Of a stretch of 64,000 nucleotides of DNA, positions 22,549 through 34,156 are shown piece by piece. The stretch lies in assembly GCA_039602395.1 (NCBI GenBank), contig JBCNJP010000020.1, positions 19,198,483-19,262,482 on the forward strand, in the 5' to 3' direction. Both the position numbers and the translations under genes were made by a program. The first letter of the stretch is position 1. Each line of letters starts with the position of its first letter. This stretch comes from Deinandra increscens subsp. villosa (Eukaryota; Streptophyta; Magnoliopsida; Asterales; Asteraceae). Under the pieces are notes generated by a model. It was given only the letters and a program-made list of their open reading frames with translations. It made no database searches and was not told the origin of the DNA.

Positions 22549-23034
22549 GAATTGAACATTGTATACATGGTTATATTAACAAATAAAACTAGGTTTGTTT
22601 CAATGTTTGGTATACCCTGGTTTTCTTTTTCTTATTTATAAGATTTTTATACACAAATGCCAATGTGGTTTGTCTTGATTCATAAATATATGATCCAAAC
22701 TACCTGTAATGTTGGGGACCGTTATTTTCACAAACAGTGTTAGTCGTTAGCATGATAAATCAACTTTTTATACGTGCTTTCACAAACAATTTTTTTACCT
22801 CAACCCATCTTTTCTTACAAACACCCATTAATACTCATTTGTAAGAAGGAAAAAAAATCAGGTGAAGGGCACGGAGTCCCAACACCGCCCTTCCCACATG
22901 CATCGTCATATCACCAAACAAAGTTCTACGGGCAAACGACGGATACCTCCGTTGGAGGTGATCTAGGTTTGCATGTTTGAGCTTTCTTAGTTTCAGTTTT
23001 GTAAAATGGTTTGGTTTGTTAAAATTCTGTTACA

Positions 23035-23155
23035 CGACAAAAAACCGGGCCATTAGTAATTGCGACATATGTCGTCGCTATTGATGGTCATTTTTGCTGC
23101 TAATACCTTTAGTAGTTACATGCCGTCGCTATTGGTCTGCCGCTAATGCCCCCTC
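23035..23155. mobile_element. Possible CACTA-type subterminal repeat fragment
   Basis: GCGACATATGTCGTCGC, GCCGTCGCTATTGG and CCGCTAATGCC recall the short alternating repeats near the ends of En/Spm elements. No CACTA terminus or transposase is visible, so this is only a resemblance. Confidence 0.3.
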
Positions 23156-23603
23156 ACCTGTAAAACATATTATTGTCCGTATCTTTTACGTCTCAAGTTT
23201 TCTCAAATACACACATTGCAAAAAAACTGCATATTTCAAGCTTTCAACGAACGATAAATATGTACATACGCTAACATTTATAAACATGATCAAAACGTAG
23301 ATAACTTTTATAGTTTCCAAGAAGTTTGACAAGTTATAAGTTATAAACATACAAACTAACCATTAGAACTTAAAACTTGTTACTTTTTCTTTTCTTTTTT
23401 ATTAAGAAAATTAGATTTAAATAATCCTAACTATTGACCATTGGCTGGGAATAATCTCAACTATACTTATTTTTACTGGCAGTCCCAACTATTGATGTTA
23501 TTTTTTCTAATAGTCCTACCGTTAACTTTTTAAACTTCCGTTTATTTCCAATACCCGAGTGAGCCTTCCTGAGATAGAGTTTGCAATCGTCCATACTAGA
23601 TTT

Positions 23604-24283
23604 TAGGGGTGAGCATGGTTCGGTTCGGTTCGGTTTTTGGCTCGAACCGAACCGAAAACCGAAACTTTCGGTTCCTGAAAATAAGAACCAAACGGTTCCG
23701 GTTCTTTTCGGTTCGGTTCTTTTCGGTTTTTTTCGGTTCTGGTTCGGTTCTGGTTCGGTTTCGGTTTTTTTTTCTTGCTTATTATATGGTTAATAATGAG
23801 AGAGTATAGGAAATTTCACCGTATTTAGTAAACTTGAACAAATAGGAAATAATTACTAACCAGTACGAAATCAATTAATTAGTAGGAAACATGAACAAAT
23901 AGAAAATAGTTACTAACCAGTTAACGATTTACTAACCATTATAAAACTATAAATTATTAAAACAATAAAATCACTAAATCATTAAGAAATCAATTAATCA
24001 GTTGGAAATATTATTAATATTTTAATATTTTAAGTTTCATAATGCCCCCTTATAAATCACTAATTTACACATATGCCCTCGGTTCGGTTCGGTTTTTAAA
24101 ACGGTTCGGTTTTTCGGTTCGGTTCGGTTCTTAACTGCGTGGAACCGGAACCGAACCATTATTTTCGGTTCGGTTTTTTTCGGTTCGGTTTTTTTCGGTT
24201 TTTTATTCGGTTCGGCTTTTTTCGGTTCGGTTTTGTCGGTTTTTTCGGTTCGGTTCGGTTTTTTCGGTTTTATGCTCACCCCT
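23604..24283. mobile_element. GGTTCGG-rich Mutator-type element with 9-bp target duplication
   Basis: The ends are TAGGGGTGAGCATGG and ATGCTCACCCCT, with arms made of repeated GGTTCGGTTCGG and its complement. An exact duplication ACTAGATTT flanks it (23595-23603 and 24284-24292). It is 680 bp with no transposase. The frames on both strands are repeat artefacts. It is the same kind of element as 16070-17868, shorter and without nested insertions. Confidence 0.85.
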
Positions 24284-24779
24284 ACTAGATTTGACACTCT
24301 AGGCTTTACTAACCCAGGAACATCATCAAGGATGAAACCCACCACTTCGAAAACCCCCCCTTGATTCAGGTTTCAACTTAAGACCTCAAGGATCCCAACT
24401 AGATTTTAACCGCTTTCAACTGGTTTCCCTTCTTCATGTACGCATCAATTTTATAGCCGTTGTATAGTCGTTTATGCCTCATTTTTGACCGTTTTCCACC
24501 CTTTTTTACCCTAATCCTTGTTATATATACCCCCATGGTGTACTACAAGCATTAACCACTTCTCTATCTCTCAAAAAATACTCAAACACACTAACTTTAT
24601 CAAAAAAAACACTCGAACATTTGTCTTTGTATTTTCATTTCGTATTTTCGTTTAAAAAACATTTATCTTTGTAACATATCTATCTCGGACAACTTGTGCT
24701 TGTAATGTTTTAAGTTTGAATTCAATAAAAAGTATGTTTTATTAGTTTATATAATGATTTCAAAAGAAAAAAATTAAGC

Positions 24780-24935
24780 GGAGGAACCCATCCAAACCGA
24801 TTTGGGCCAAGAACCGGTTTGGGTGGTTTGACAATTTTCCCTGGAAACCGGTTTGAGAACCGAACCGGTTTTTGCCAAACCGGTCAACACCCAAACCGGT
24901 TCTCAAACCGAACCGGTTCGTATTTAAAACCGATT
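24780..24935. repeat. AACCGGTTTG-rich degenerate repeat
   Basis: Many copies of AACCGGTTTG and CAAACCGGTT in both orientations, similar in style to the GGTTCGG elements but without recognisable ends. Further degenerate patches are at 26630-26765, 38880-39000 and 63270-63435. Confidence 0.6.
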
Positions 24936-25216
24936 TTTGCACCTCATACCACTGGGCCAAATGCCCTTTGATGTCATCATTCGTTGCCATCGTGTGATCC
25001 CTTGTCGTATTCTTCATCGTTTTATTTATTTGTTCCGGTATTTAAAGCCGTATACTATGAGAGTTGAGCTTGAAAGGTCGGTCTTGAAACAAACTTGTTA
25101 TTTGATTATACCAAAATGCACAAACATACAAGTTTTGGGTCAAACATGTCATTTTACATACATATACATCTAGATGCATACATGTTTTGGGTCATATGTG
25201 CCATTTTGTTCATCAA

Positions 25217-25399
25217 CGCACGAAGCACATTGAAGTAGATTCACATTTTGTTCGAGAGCATGTTCAATGCTGACACGTGCACATCCTTCATGTCCCTTCT
25301 CGGTATCAATTTGCAGATATCTTCACTAAATGATTGTCTGGTTTTATATGATGACTTTAAATCTAGTCGACATCCTTCTCTTTAGACCGAGGGATATAT
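25217..25399 (+). pseudogene. Ty1/copia RNase H C-terminal fragment
   Basis: The frame reads RTKHIEVDSHFVREHVQ, then VHILHVPSRYQFADIFTK. This is the conserved copia RNase H end. It contains stops where Cys/Leu codons should be. A short stretch after it looks like a polypurine tract (GACCGAGGGA), followed by AT-rich DNA that may be a decayed LTR. Confidence 0.75.
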
Positions 25400-25774
25400 T
25401 AGATATATAAGAATATATTGTGTCACAATTAAATATCCGTTTATATAAGAATATTAGTGATAAATATCATGTCTCATTATAATTATATTTCTTTTGTTGA
25501 ACGGCAATTTCTTTTTATTTCTTCTATTTTTCCACTAATACTAAAGTTTGAACCCTGATCTTCACCAATGAGACTTTGTCTCGTCTCTTACTAACAAAAT
25601 AAAGGTTTACAATCTTTAAGTCAAGTTAATAATCTAAAGACGTGTTCACACGTGCACCTAGTTCACAAGGCTACTTAACAAAAAAACAAGTATAGCTCTT
25701 ATTCTTTTATACTTTTATTTGGTTCACCACTATCACAACTTCACCATGTGAGCTTTTTTACTTTATTAATTTAT

Positions 25775-25815
25775 TTATTGCGTGTTTGTTAATCCAGGTA
25801 AAATTTGCATGATTC
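25775..25815 (+). promoter_or_regulatory. Conserved 5' block upstream of desaturase copy 3
   Basis: TTATTGCGTGTTTGTTAATC, CCAGGTAAAATTTGCATGAT and the upstream TCACCATGTGAGC match the block before copy 1. This is probably the ancestral promoter and leader of the array. Confidence 0.45.
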
Positions 25816-25863
25816 CATTGTCATCTTCATCGGTTTCAGGATAATAACATACCCCATAAGAGT

Positions 25864-28800
25864 ATGAAACCACACACTTCAAGATCACCAATAATCATGT
25901 TGATTGCTGCTCCACCTATCTCCACCAAATTCTTCCCAAAACTTCACCACCAACCACCATGTCCACTCTCTCACTTCCACTCCAAACAAATACAAATTTC
26001 ACAAACAAAAACCAAACTCATAACCACCCACAACCACCTCAAAACCCACACCCCTACAATCAACATGACGTCGGAAAACGGCGGAGGGAGAGGGACCGCC
26101 AAGGCGGTGAACCGGTGGAGGGAAGTGAAGTGGGAAGAAATCGACAAGGTGACAGCGGTAGCCGTGGTGGGGATGCATTTGGTATGCGGGTTTGCACCGT
26201 TTACGTTCAACTGGAAAGCGTTGCAGGTGGCGGTCGGGTTGGATTTGGTAAGTCGTCTTCTCGGAATCAATGTCTCCTTCCATAGACATCTAACGCACAA
26301 AAGCTTCAAGCTCCCCAAATGGCTTGAGTACACTTTCGCTTATTGCGGGATTCAAGCTCTTCAGGTGAACTTGTTAATTACCGTTTATGTGGTTAATTTT
26401 GGAAATGATACGATATGATATGGTATGATATGATTTCTATTGATTTGAATGGTGAATGATTTAGGGGAACCCGATAGATTGGGTGAGGACACATCGGTTT
26501 CATCATCAGTATGTTGATACAGAGAAAGACCCGCATACTCCCATCAAGGGATTTTGGTTTAGTCATGTTCTTTGGATGTTTGATACCAAAAACTTTACAA
26601 GTATGGTATGTGCTTTTTTTTTATTTCTTAAAACCGTTTTTTAAACGGTTCGGGTTTGAAACTGGTTTTCTGTTTTTGACGGTGGAGAATAACTGAGTTG
26701 ATATTTGTTTGGTTCGTTGTGAAATCGGTTCTATAAATATATCAGTTTGGTTCGGGTTATATTTGGTTAAACTGGTTTAGAGGTATAGGGTTAGAAAATG
26801 ACCTAATCAAATGAGATGTCTTGGGTTCAAGTCCCACTTGTAACAAAAAAATAAAAATGGGGGTTACAGGTTGGGCCAGGGGGTGGTGTAATGTCTCCGT
26901 CAGTAATCTAAATTTGCCGTTAAAAAAAAAAAAAAACAGGGCGGAAGCGGAAACGGAAGTGACACAATCATAACAGTTTAGGATTTAATCTCCAACGTAA
27001 ATAATGTTGATTTTCATGTAATTAATTTTCTTTTGAGTACCTAAATACAAAAATCCCTTGTTGCTACACGATGGAGGTACATCAGATTAGACCGAACCAC
27101 TTTAAATCTCAATGTTTAAGTTTCTTTTTGATTTCTTGTGTGTGTCGTTGATCAATTACTTGCATGGATTATACCCAACATACACCTGTAAAAATGATCA
27201 AACTAACTACTTCATATGTGATATACGGTTATAGGGAGAGGATCATTTGAGAACTAAATGGTATTGATAACTTTTGAGAACTATTCTGAGCCACTAGTTA
27301 TAAATAAGAAAATCCTCCCATGAATTTGAGTGGTCCCCCTTGAAAATTAGTGGCCCAGAATGGTTATTAAAAGTTCTCAAAACCAATTGGTTCTCATTTG
27401 AATCTAACCCTACGGTTATATATACATATGTAGCTGGATTATATTACTTATATGTACATATGAAAACATATAATGTATATAAACGAACAATCAAATGAAA
27501 AACAATGCATTGCATTATCTTTTTAATTTCAACTAATCCTTAGTTTAGTATCTAATTAATTGATCACGATTGATGTAGCTTGCAGAGCGGAATATCGTTA
27601 GAGATTTGGAGAAACAATACTTTTATAGGTTTGTAAGTAGAACTTACATCGCACATCCAATAGCACTTGCTCTCGTTCTATATACACTTGGAGGACTTCC
27701 CTTTGTTGTATGGGGAATGGTATGAAACCATTTATCCTTTTGCTTAAATTATTTCAATCCCAATATATAACATATTAACAAATCACACCAGACACAAAAA
27801 AATGAATGATGTATGAAAAATTATAGAGGTGGGTCAGAGGTTTTACCACAGTGGGCCTTAGGGCGATGGGTTTCCTCTGGGATAGATGTGCAACATAGAG
27901 GGTTTTAGTTGCTCGTACGGCCTGTGGTCGCAGCGTGTCGTGGGTAGCATCATTTGCCATAATGAGACCCCCGAGTAACCGGGTGTTTGTCGTTCAAAAA
28001 AAAAAAAAATGCTTTACATCTTTTGAATTTGATATATATAGTTTTAACATACAAATGTGCTTGTTATATACTTAAAATCATCAAACAAATTGATTCATAT
28101 GTTTTTTTAAATTATACATTTACTTACACATGTACAAGTTATGTTAGGTATGTACTCTCGTATGAATAACCCAAAGGCCTATAAGCCCAATGATTTAACC
28201 CAATTTAGAGGTCCAAAGACAACCAAAATATAAACGGGGGACATGAGACGATTAGTTCTTGTAATCGATCCCTTGAATCAATAGAAATCTAATTGACCTA
28301 TTCTCTAATTGAGCCTAATCTCATCTATGTTGAAATCGGATCATAACATACTCACACATGCTTAGATTATTATAATTATATACAAAATTTGTTCATAATA
28401 TTATTTTTAAACTTCCAAGAACTATAATATTCATACAATTTTCTTGCGTTCTAAAGATTTTAAGACTTAGAAAAGTAGTATATGCTTTTGTTCTATCTCT
28501 ATGTAGTGTTTGACAATAAATAATGTTCTGTTAGATATAATATAATAAATATATTTATTGTATTGTTACTAGAAAACTAAATATGTCAATCTTTTTATTC
28601 CTAAATAGGGTGTGAGGATAGTGTGGGGATATCACATGACATGGCTAGTGAACTCAGCTTGTCACGGTTTGGGAGATCAAACATGGGATACAAGAGATCT
28701 TTCTCTAAACAACAGGTTCGTGATAAACAGTTTCACTTATTTAGTTCTACAATAAACACCGATATCTATATGTATCAGATGGGTGGGGATACTAGGATAT

Positions 28801-28992
28801 GGAGAGGGATGGCACCACAACCATCACGCATTTGAGTATTCAGCACGACATGGCTTAGAATGGTGGCAGGTTGATATCACATGGTATATAATCCGACTCC
28901 TTGAGATCATTGGTTTAGCTAGTGATGTTAAGCTACCAACCCGGGCTGATATTCAAAGAAAGACTTTTCCTTTGAATGATCCATCTCCTTAA
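25864..28992 (+). CDS. Plastid acyl-lipid desaturase, FAD5/ADS type, copy 3
   Basis: Spliced model: 25864-26364, 26465-26605, 27579-27719, 28609-28715, 28779-28992, giving 367 residues. Exons 2-5 have exactly the lengths of copies 1 and 2. Histidine boxes are HRHLTH, HRFHH and HHNHH. The post-box-2 loop reads DPHTPIKGFWFSHV, and exon 4 has NSACHGLG. These are closer to the sequence I expect of canonical plant delta-9/delta-7 acyl-lipid desaturases than the DPYGRSKGFWYGH of copies 1 and 2. I take copy 3 as the least modified member. The first 70 or so residues are basic and Ser/Thr-rich, consistent with plastid import. The ENT gene lies between copies 2 and 3. Substrate and double-bond position remain unknown. 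Confidence 0.9.
26785..26935 (+). mobile_element. SINE in intron 2 of desaturase copy 3
   Basis: A B-box-like GGGTTCAAGTCCC is followed by a short body ending in TTGCCGTT and an A tract of 14 bases at 26922-26935. The 5' limit is approximate and I found no clear target duplication. Confidence 0.55.
27234..27410. mobile_element. MITE with perfect 10-bp target duplication, copy A
   Basis: The ends are GGGAGAGGATCATTTGAGAA and, inverted, GGGTTAGATTCAAATGAGAA. A perfect 10-bp duplication TACGGTTATA flanks it (27224-27233 and 27411-27420). It is 177 bp, in intron 2 of desaturase copy 3. A second family member, with its own 10-bp duplication, is at 63042-63221. Confidence 0.85.
27780..28008 (+). 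mobile_element. SINE, family A, copy 2 (5'-truncated), intron 3 of copy 3
   Basis: It is the reverse complement of the body at 18090-18351. Shared phrases include GGCCTGTGGTCGCAGCGTGT, CCGGGTGTTTG and a final A tract. It begins inside the family consensus at CACCAGACACAAAAAA and so lacks the tRNA-like head. 5' truncation fits incomplete reverse transcription. Confidence 0.75.
28150..28355. mobile_element. Possible LTR fragment in intron 3 of copy 3
   Basis: AACCCAAAGGCCTATAAGCC followed by TTGAATCAATAGAAATCT and a T-rich tail reads like the end of a plant copia LTR. No LTR partner, primer site or coding part was seen. Confidence 0.25.
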
Positions 28993-30400
28993 CTTCGTAT
29001 TCTGAGATTCGTTGTCATTAGTGAAGTGATGTGAGGTGAGTGTCTCCGAATTTTACGTATGTAATGTCACACGCTTCGTTGTAGGGTATGGTAAAACCGA
29101 TTATTTGTTGATGTGTATGTAGATTACTTAATATTAAAAGAGACATCACAAATGTTTATAGAAGTAGGAATTACATATGAATGTAACTGTTGGGCTAATC
29201 TTGTAATTATTATATATATTTTTTTTGAACGGCAAACAATAAATAAAAAAGTATAAAACAGTGACCACGTAAGTAGATGTTGATGTAATTTTTAATACTT
29301 AACTTGATAAAATGAAACTTTGTTTATTTTAGTTTGTCGTTACTATTTTTTTAAATGAATTTTTTGGATAGGAAAACTTTAATAAGAAAGCAGTACGTAC
29401 AAACTGAGAATAATGGAGTGTTAGGGATCCTGTTATGTTTTATTTGTTTGTGTTTTTTTTTATTTCTATTTGTATTCTTGTATTCTATTTGGGCCTAGCT
29501 CTTGCTAGTCCTTCTTTCTTATATTTATGTGAGCTGGCCGTTCAAAAAAAAGTAAACAAGATGTCTACAATATTGTACTTACACTATTTTACTAGCTTAT
29601 TAATCAAAACTTTTTTTTTTGTTTTCTAAAAGGGAATTACACGGCACTTTATTGCTCGGTTACCGGTAGTTTCGTTAGAAAAGTTAATTTAAAAGAAGAC
29701 AAATTGGGTTTACCCGATTAAATTGAGATTTTTTCATGCCTTCTAAGGTGTTTTTTTTTTCTCTCTTTAAAAAGTGACACTGTCTTGAAAGAAAAAAAAC
29801 TTTCTTAAAAATATACATGGTGGTTTAAATTTCTTTACACTCTGATTTAAAATTTAGTTAAATATCAAGTTGTTTAAACAATGTATAAAAAGCATATTAT
29901 GAATTAACTCATTATTTTTATAGGAAACCGGTTTTTAACAAAATTTATATGGGAATAGTCCTTAAAAAGACTAAACAACTCTATTTATTTATAGATTTTT
30001 AAAGAAATCTAAATAATACAAGCTATAAAATAAAATCAAATTATATGAGAATTAAATACTTTGAAAATAAATAAGAAATTAATAAGTCGATAACGAAATG
30101 ATCAACATTTAGTCGTATGATTTTGACACCTAAAAAAGGTGACAAGGGATCAAATTCTTTCAAATACTTTGTGTAATGTCCCTAAAAAGATAGTTTGTTG
30201 TTAAATGATGGTTCTCCAATCAAAAGGTTACGTGTTTAAATCTTAAAAATAAAACAACGTTGGTATAACAATATTGTAGAGTGTAGTTGTTAGTGAAAAT
30301 AGTTACTGGTTTAAAAATATACCTAAATACTACTTTAAAATCCAAAATCATATAAAAGTTTTTAAAATAATTTCTGAAATAGATCAAATCTGAGTAAATA
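28993..30400. other. Intergenic region after desaturase copy 3
   Basis: AT-rich. A GGCCGTTC-A(n) SINE-like tail is at about 29534-29550. No gene is supported. Confidence 0.5.
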
Positions 30401-30415
30401 ATTCTAACAAGAACC

Positions 30416-30696
30416 CTAAAATATGAATATCATACCGGCGGTTGCGTTGCCGGCGAAAACTGCCTGCATGTACCGTCCGGGGAGTTCTCTCGTTGATCCA
30501 ACTAGACTTCCACCCACTAACCCATTGGCTAAACCACTGATAATAACCATGGAAACAAGCACCACAAACACCACGTTTAATACCGTTCCTGTTCGCTTCC
30601 CATGAACAATCCAATCCGTCACCGGCGCCACCATTAGAGCCAAAATAAACAAACCCTGACCCAAATTCATTCGGATCCGAACCGACGGCAGCTTAA
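30416..30696 (-). pseudogene. Inverted fragment of the ENT gene
   Basis: The minus strand encodes a piece nearly identical to the 3' half of ENT exon 1. It runs from KLPSVRIRMNLGQGLFI through WIVHGKRTG to YMQAVFAGNATAG and includes the splice-donor GTATGATAT. The rest of the gene is absent. Because the donor site is kept, the copy came from DNA and not from spliced RNA. A few substitutions (for example ATGALPE to STRELPG) show that it is not very recent. Confidence 0.85.
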
Positions 30697-30739
30697 TCAT
30701 TCGATAAACAAACCCTGTTCGCTTCCCATATATCATAAG

Positions 30740-32295
30740 CCTGTAATTACATCTTCACGACTAGGGTTACAAAGGTGTAACATATATCATAAACCTGTAT
30801 AATCATTCGATTTTCAAAATTGAGATGTAGAATAAGGTTTGTGTACATCATCACCGTGTTCTTTGTTGATCTTTGTTTTCTCGCTTGTCATTGTGGATTA
30901 CATGCGAACAATGATCGGATATATCCCCGTTGTTGTTCGGCGGATTCTGTGATCGGATATATCTTTATTGTCACTCGTATTCGATTCCGTGATCTTCTTC
31001 ATAACAGGGACATGCATATGAATGAAATTAGGGTTTGGAGAAGAAAGTTACGTGATCTTCATCTTCAGTAGGGACATTTGGTTAAAGGAAATTAAAAATA
31101 TATATATAATTTAGAAAAATAGATTATGTAAACTTACCATATTACCCTTTAAATAAAAGAAAATTAAAAAAAATGATATGATTGATTGAAAAATGTTTTC
31201 CAGGTTTTCCAAGATTTCAAGAGTTTTTCAAAGATCCTCTTCCTATATATTTATTAAAAAATAATAGGGGTATACTGGTGTTATCACTATAATTAACAGA
31301 AAATATTAACAGTGTTAAAAAAAGATTGGAAATGAAACGTTTGGATTAAAATATGATTAAGAAATTAACCCTTCTTGATATGTCTTTGTGTTTATATAAC
31401 CATTCTAGACCAACACCCCTATACTTAATTGAAGATAAGCCCCTAATTAGTGATTAGTGATATAAAGAGACAGTTATTTGACTATTTCGCAACTCTCGTT
31501 ACTTATAAATGTAAATTTATTAAACAAGACAAAGAAGAAACCCTTTTCTTTAAGACACGGTGGTTTTGGGTTCCCCGCCGGCAAAGCAACGCCGTAGCTC
31601 CGCCGGTCTCCCATATGCCTAGCTTGAATATATTTATCCCGGAAAGGTATCAAATCATACAGGAAAGGAAGAAAACTTTAGAAATCGGAAAAGCAATAAA
31701 AAAAAGTTGGAATATTTCATTAATTACAAAATGAAATATTATTAAATCCTATTTTAACATGTTTTCCTTCCTTAGTTCCTTAATAACAATGATAATTTAC
31801 AATTATTATTAATGCAATTAGAGTAAATTTTATCCTAAACCCTGTAATTTATTTTAGTAAGTTTTTATTATTGTCTAGCCATAATCTTTTATACGATATC
31901 TATAAATCTATAAATATGACATGTCATATATTTTAATTTTAAGGCCTTACATTAGTTTTCCTTTTCTTTAACAAGAAATTTTTATTTTTCATCAAATTTC
32001 ATAATTGTTAAAGTTTAAATTATGATCTCCATCAAAAAAGTTTTACATCTTATCAATTATCACCATGGTACTAACCTAAATGACTTGTTGTTACATACTT
32101 ACCTGAAAACATTATTTTCCTTAACCATAATCTCCCCTTAACTAACTCAAGAATCTTTGATTGACAAGTCTAATGGCATTCCTATAGAGGAAGCATCCCA
32201 AATCACAAATCACAAGTCATTGTTCTTCCAATTTCTTGCATATTTACATATCCACATACCCTTCATCTTCTACATTTTGATCTACCTTCAGAAAC
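30740..32295. other. Intergenic region upstream of the glucanase
   Basis: No supported gene. The frames at 30820-31071 and 31450-31734 have no recognisable motif or splice context. Confidence 0.5.
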
Positions 32296-33550
32296 ATGGG
32301 TTTCTCTATATCATCTATATCGTATCATCGGTTCATCGTTCTTCTCTTCGTTATCGTTACCAACGGTATGCTCTAGCGGTCGAGCTACTAACGTTTTACT
32401 TAACTTATGTTTTATGCTACGCTTTTATGTTCGTGACCGTGTTTCTTTCGATGCAGTTTGGATAGCTAGCGCATTCACGGGTACGTATGGAGTGAACTAT
32501 GGAAGAATAGCCGATAATATCCCCGCCCCCGAAAGCGTTGTGACACTTATGAAGGCGGCAAAGATTAAAAACACGCGAATATATGATGCTGATCATGATG
32601 TTCTCAAGGCGTTTAAAGGGTCGGGAATCGAGATCGTTATAGGGATCGGGAACGAGTTCTTGAAAGAGATAAGCGTAAGCGAGGACCGAGCCATGGATTG
32701 GGTGAAACAAAATGTGGAACCCTTTGTACCAGGGACCCGCATTCGTGGGATCGCGGTTGGAAACGAGGTGTTAGGTGGTGCTGATCAAGAGCTATGGGAG
32801 GTCTTATTACCCGCGGTGAAAAATGTCCATACCGCCCTTGATTCGCTTCACCTAGCAGACGATATCCAGGTTTCAAGCCCGCATTCGGCTGGGGTGTTTG
32901 CTAGTTCGTTCCCTCCATCCGCAGGGGCGTTTAAGGAAACGCTTGTTCCCTATATGAAACCACTCCTCGAGTTTTTCTCGCGAATAAACTCGCCGTTTTA
33001 CATAAACACGTACCCGTTCCTCGCATACATTAGCGACCCCGAACACATTGATATCAAGTATGCACTCTTTAAAAAGAACCCCGGGATATACGACGAAAAA
33101 ACTAAACTACATTATTACAACATGTTCGAGGCGCAAATCGATGCGACCTATGCGGCCTTAGAAAAAGCCGGATTCGAGAAAACGGAGGTCATCGTGTCAG
33201 AAACCGGATGGGCTTCGCGTGGAGACCCGAATGAAGCTGGAGCCACAGTTGATAACGCGAGAACTTACAATCTGAACTTGCGTAAAAGACTCCTTAAAAA
33301 GAAGGGCACCCCTTACAGACCGAAGATGGTAGTCAAGGCGTATGTTTTCGCCATGTTTAACGAGAACCTAAAGCCTGGCCCGACTTCTGAGCGGAACTTC
33401 GGGCTTTTCAAAGCAGATGGTAGCATTGCTTATGATATCGGGTTCACGGGACTCGTACCCTCATCTGCGACATCTATGTTCTGTTTCAAGGGCAATGGGT
33501 TAATGTATGCAGCATTTGCTGCAGCTTTGGTCCTGATTATAACTTCATGA
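32296..33550 (+). CDS. Glucan endo-1,3-beta-D-glucosidase, GH17, probably GPI-anchored
   Basis: Exons 32296-32365 and 32457-33550 give 387 residues. Exon 1 encodes a signal peptide (MGFSISSISYHRFIVLLFVI), and the mature chain begins near FTGTYGVNYGRIADNIP, the usual GH17 start. Catalytic acids fit the family: Glu127 in AVGNEVL (proton donor) and Glu272 in VSETGWAS (nucleophile). NPGIYDE and KAYVFAMFNENLKPG are further GH17 landmarks. The C-terminus ends with small residues followed by a hydrophobic tail (about 20 residues to ALVLIITS), typical of GPI attachment; there is no X8/CBM43 domain. It would act at the plasma membrane or cell wall on callose-type beta-1,3-glucan. The single intron at the end of the signal-peptide exon is common in this group. 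A frame opening at 32414 exists, but the spliced start gives a proper secretion signal. Confidence 0.93.
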
Positions 33551-34156
33551 CAACTTTTAAAGAAATTAGTTTGTATAACTGTCCTTGATTCAGGAACTTA
33601 GTCTTTGACATTGAGAAATATTCACATAACAGTTGACAATGGTAGTATAATTTGAACTTTGAATACAATTCCTCTGTTTTTTAACTCACATCTTCCTACT
33701 TAATATTTGGCAACAAATAATACAGGTCAATTTGGGTTGTATTTCATTTTCCACTAGATTTTACAATCACGTGTTGTCGAGTGGATAACACGGGTATACA
33801 AAACAATTATACTACTAAAACACAACGTAAAGAATGGAAGAAAAAAACGTAACAATGTCAAAATTAGAAGTTTGGTTAAATACAACACTACAAATAATTG
33901 CAAACCTGGTTAGATATAACACTACAAACAATTGCAGGCCTAAGATTTCATGTTTAAGATTTTCGGGTTCGAGGTCAGGTTCTTTGGCCATATCTACTTA
34001 ATATATTTTCGATAAGGAGAACAAAAGACTGTGAAATAAGCACTTGGAGTATTATTGAATACTTTATACACTATCTTTCACTAAGAAAGTTATATCTAAT
34101 TAACTACCGAAATCGATCACTAATCATGGTGAAAAGGGAAAACTAATTATTTACAA

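Noticed and set aside
23581..24345. Long frames rich in Phe-Gly-Ser or Lys-Pro-Glu-Thr
   Set aside because: They are translations of the GGTTCGG tandem repeat and its complement inside a transposon.
32414..32456. Alternative start for the glucanase at 32414
   Set aside because: It reads through the intron. The spliced start at 32296 gives a proper signal peptide and canonical splice sites.
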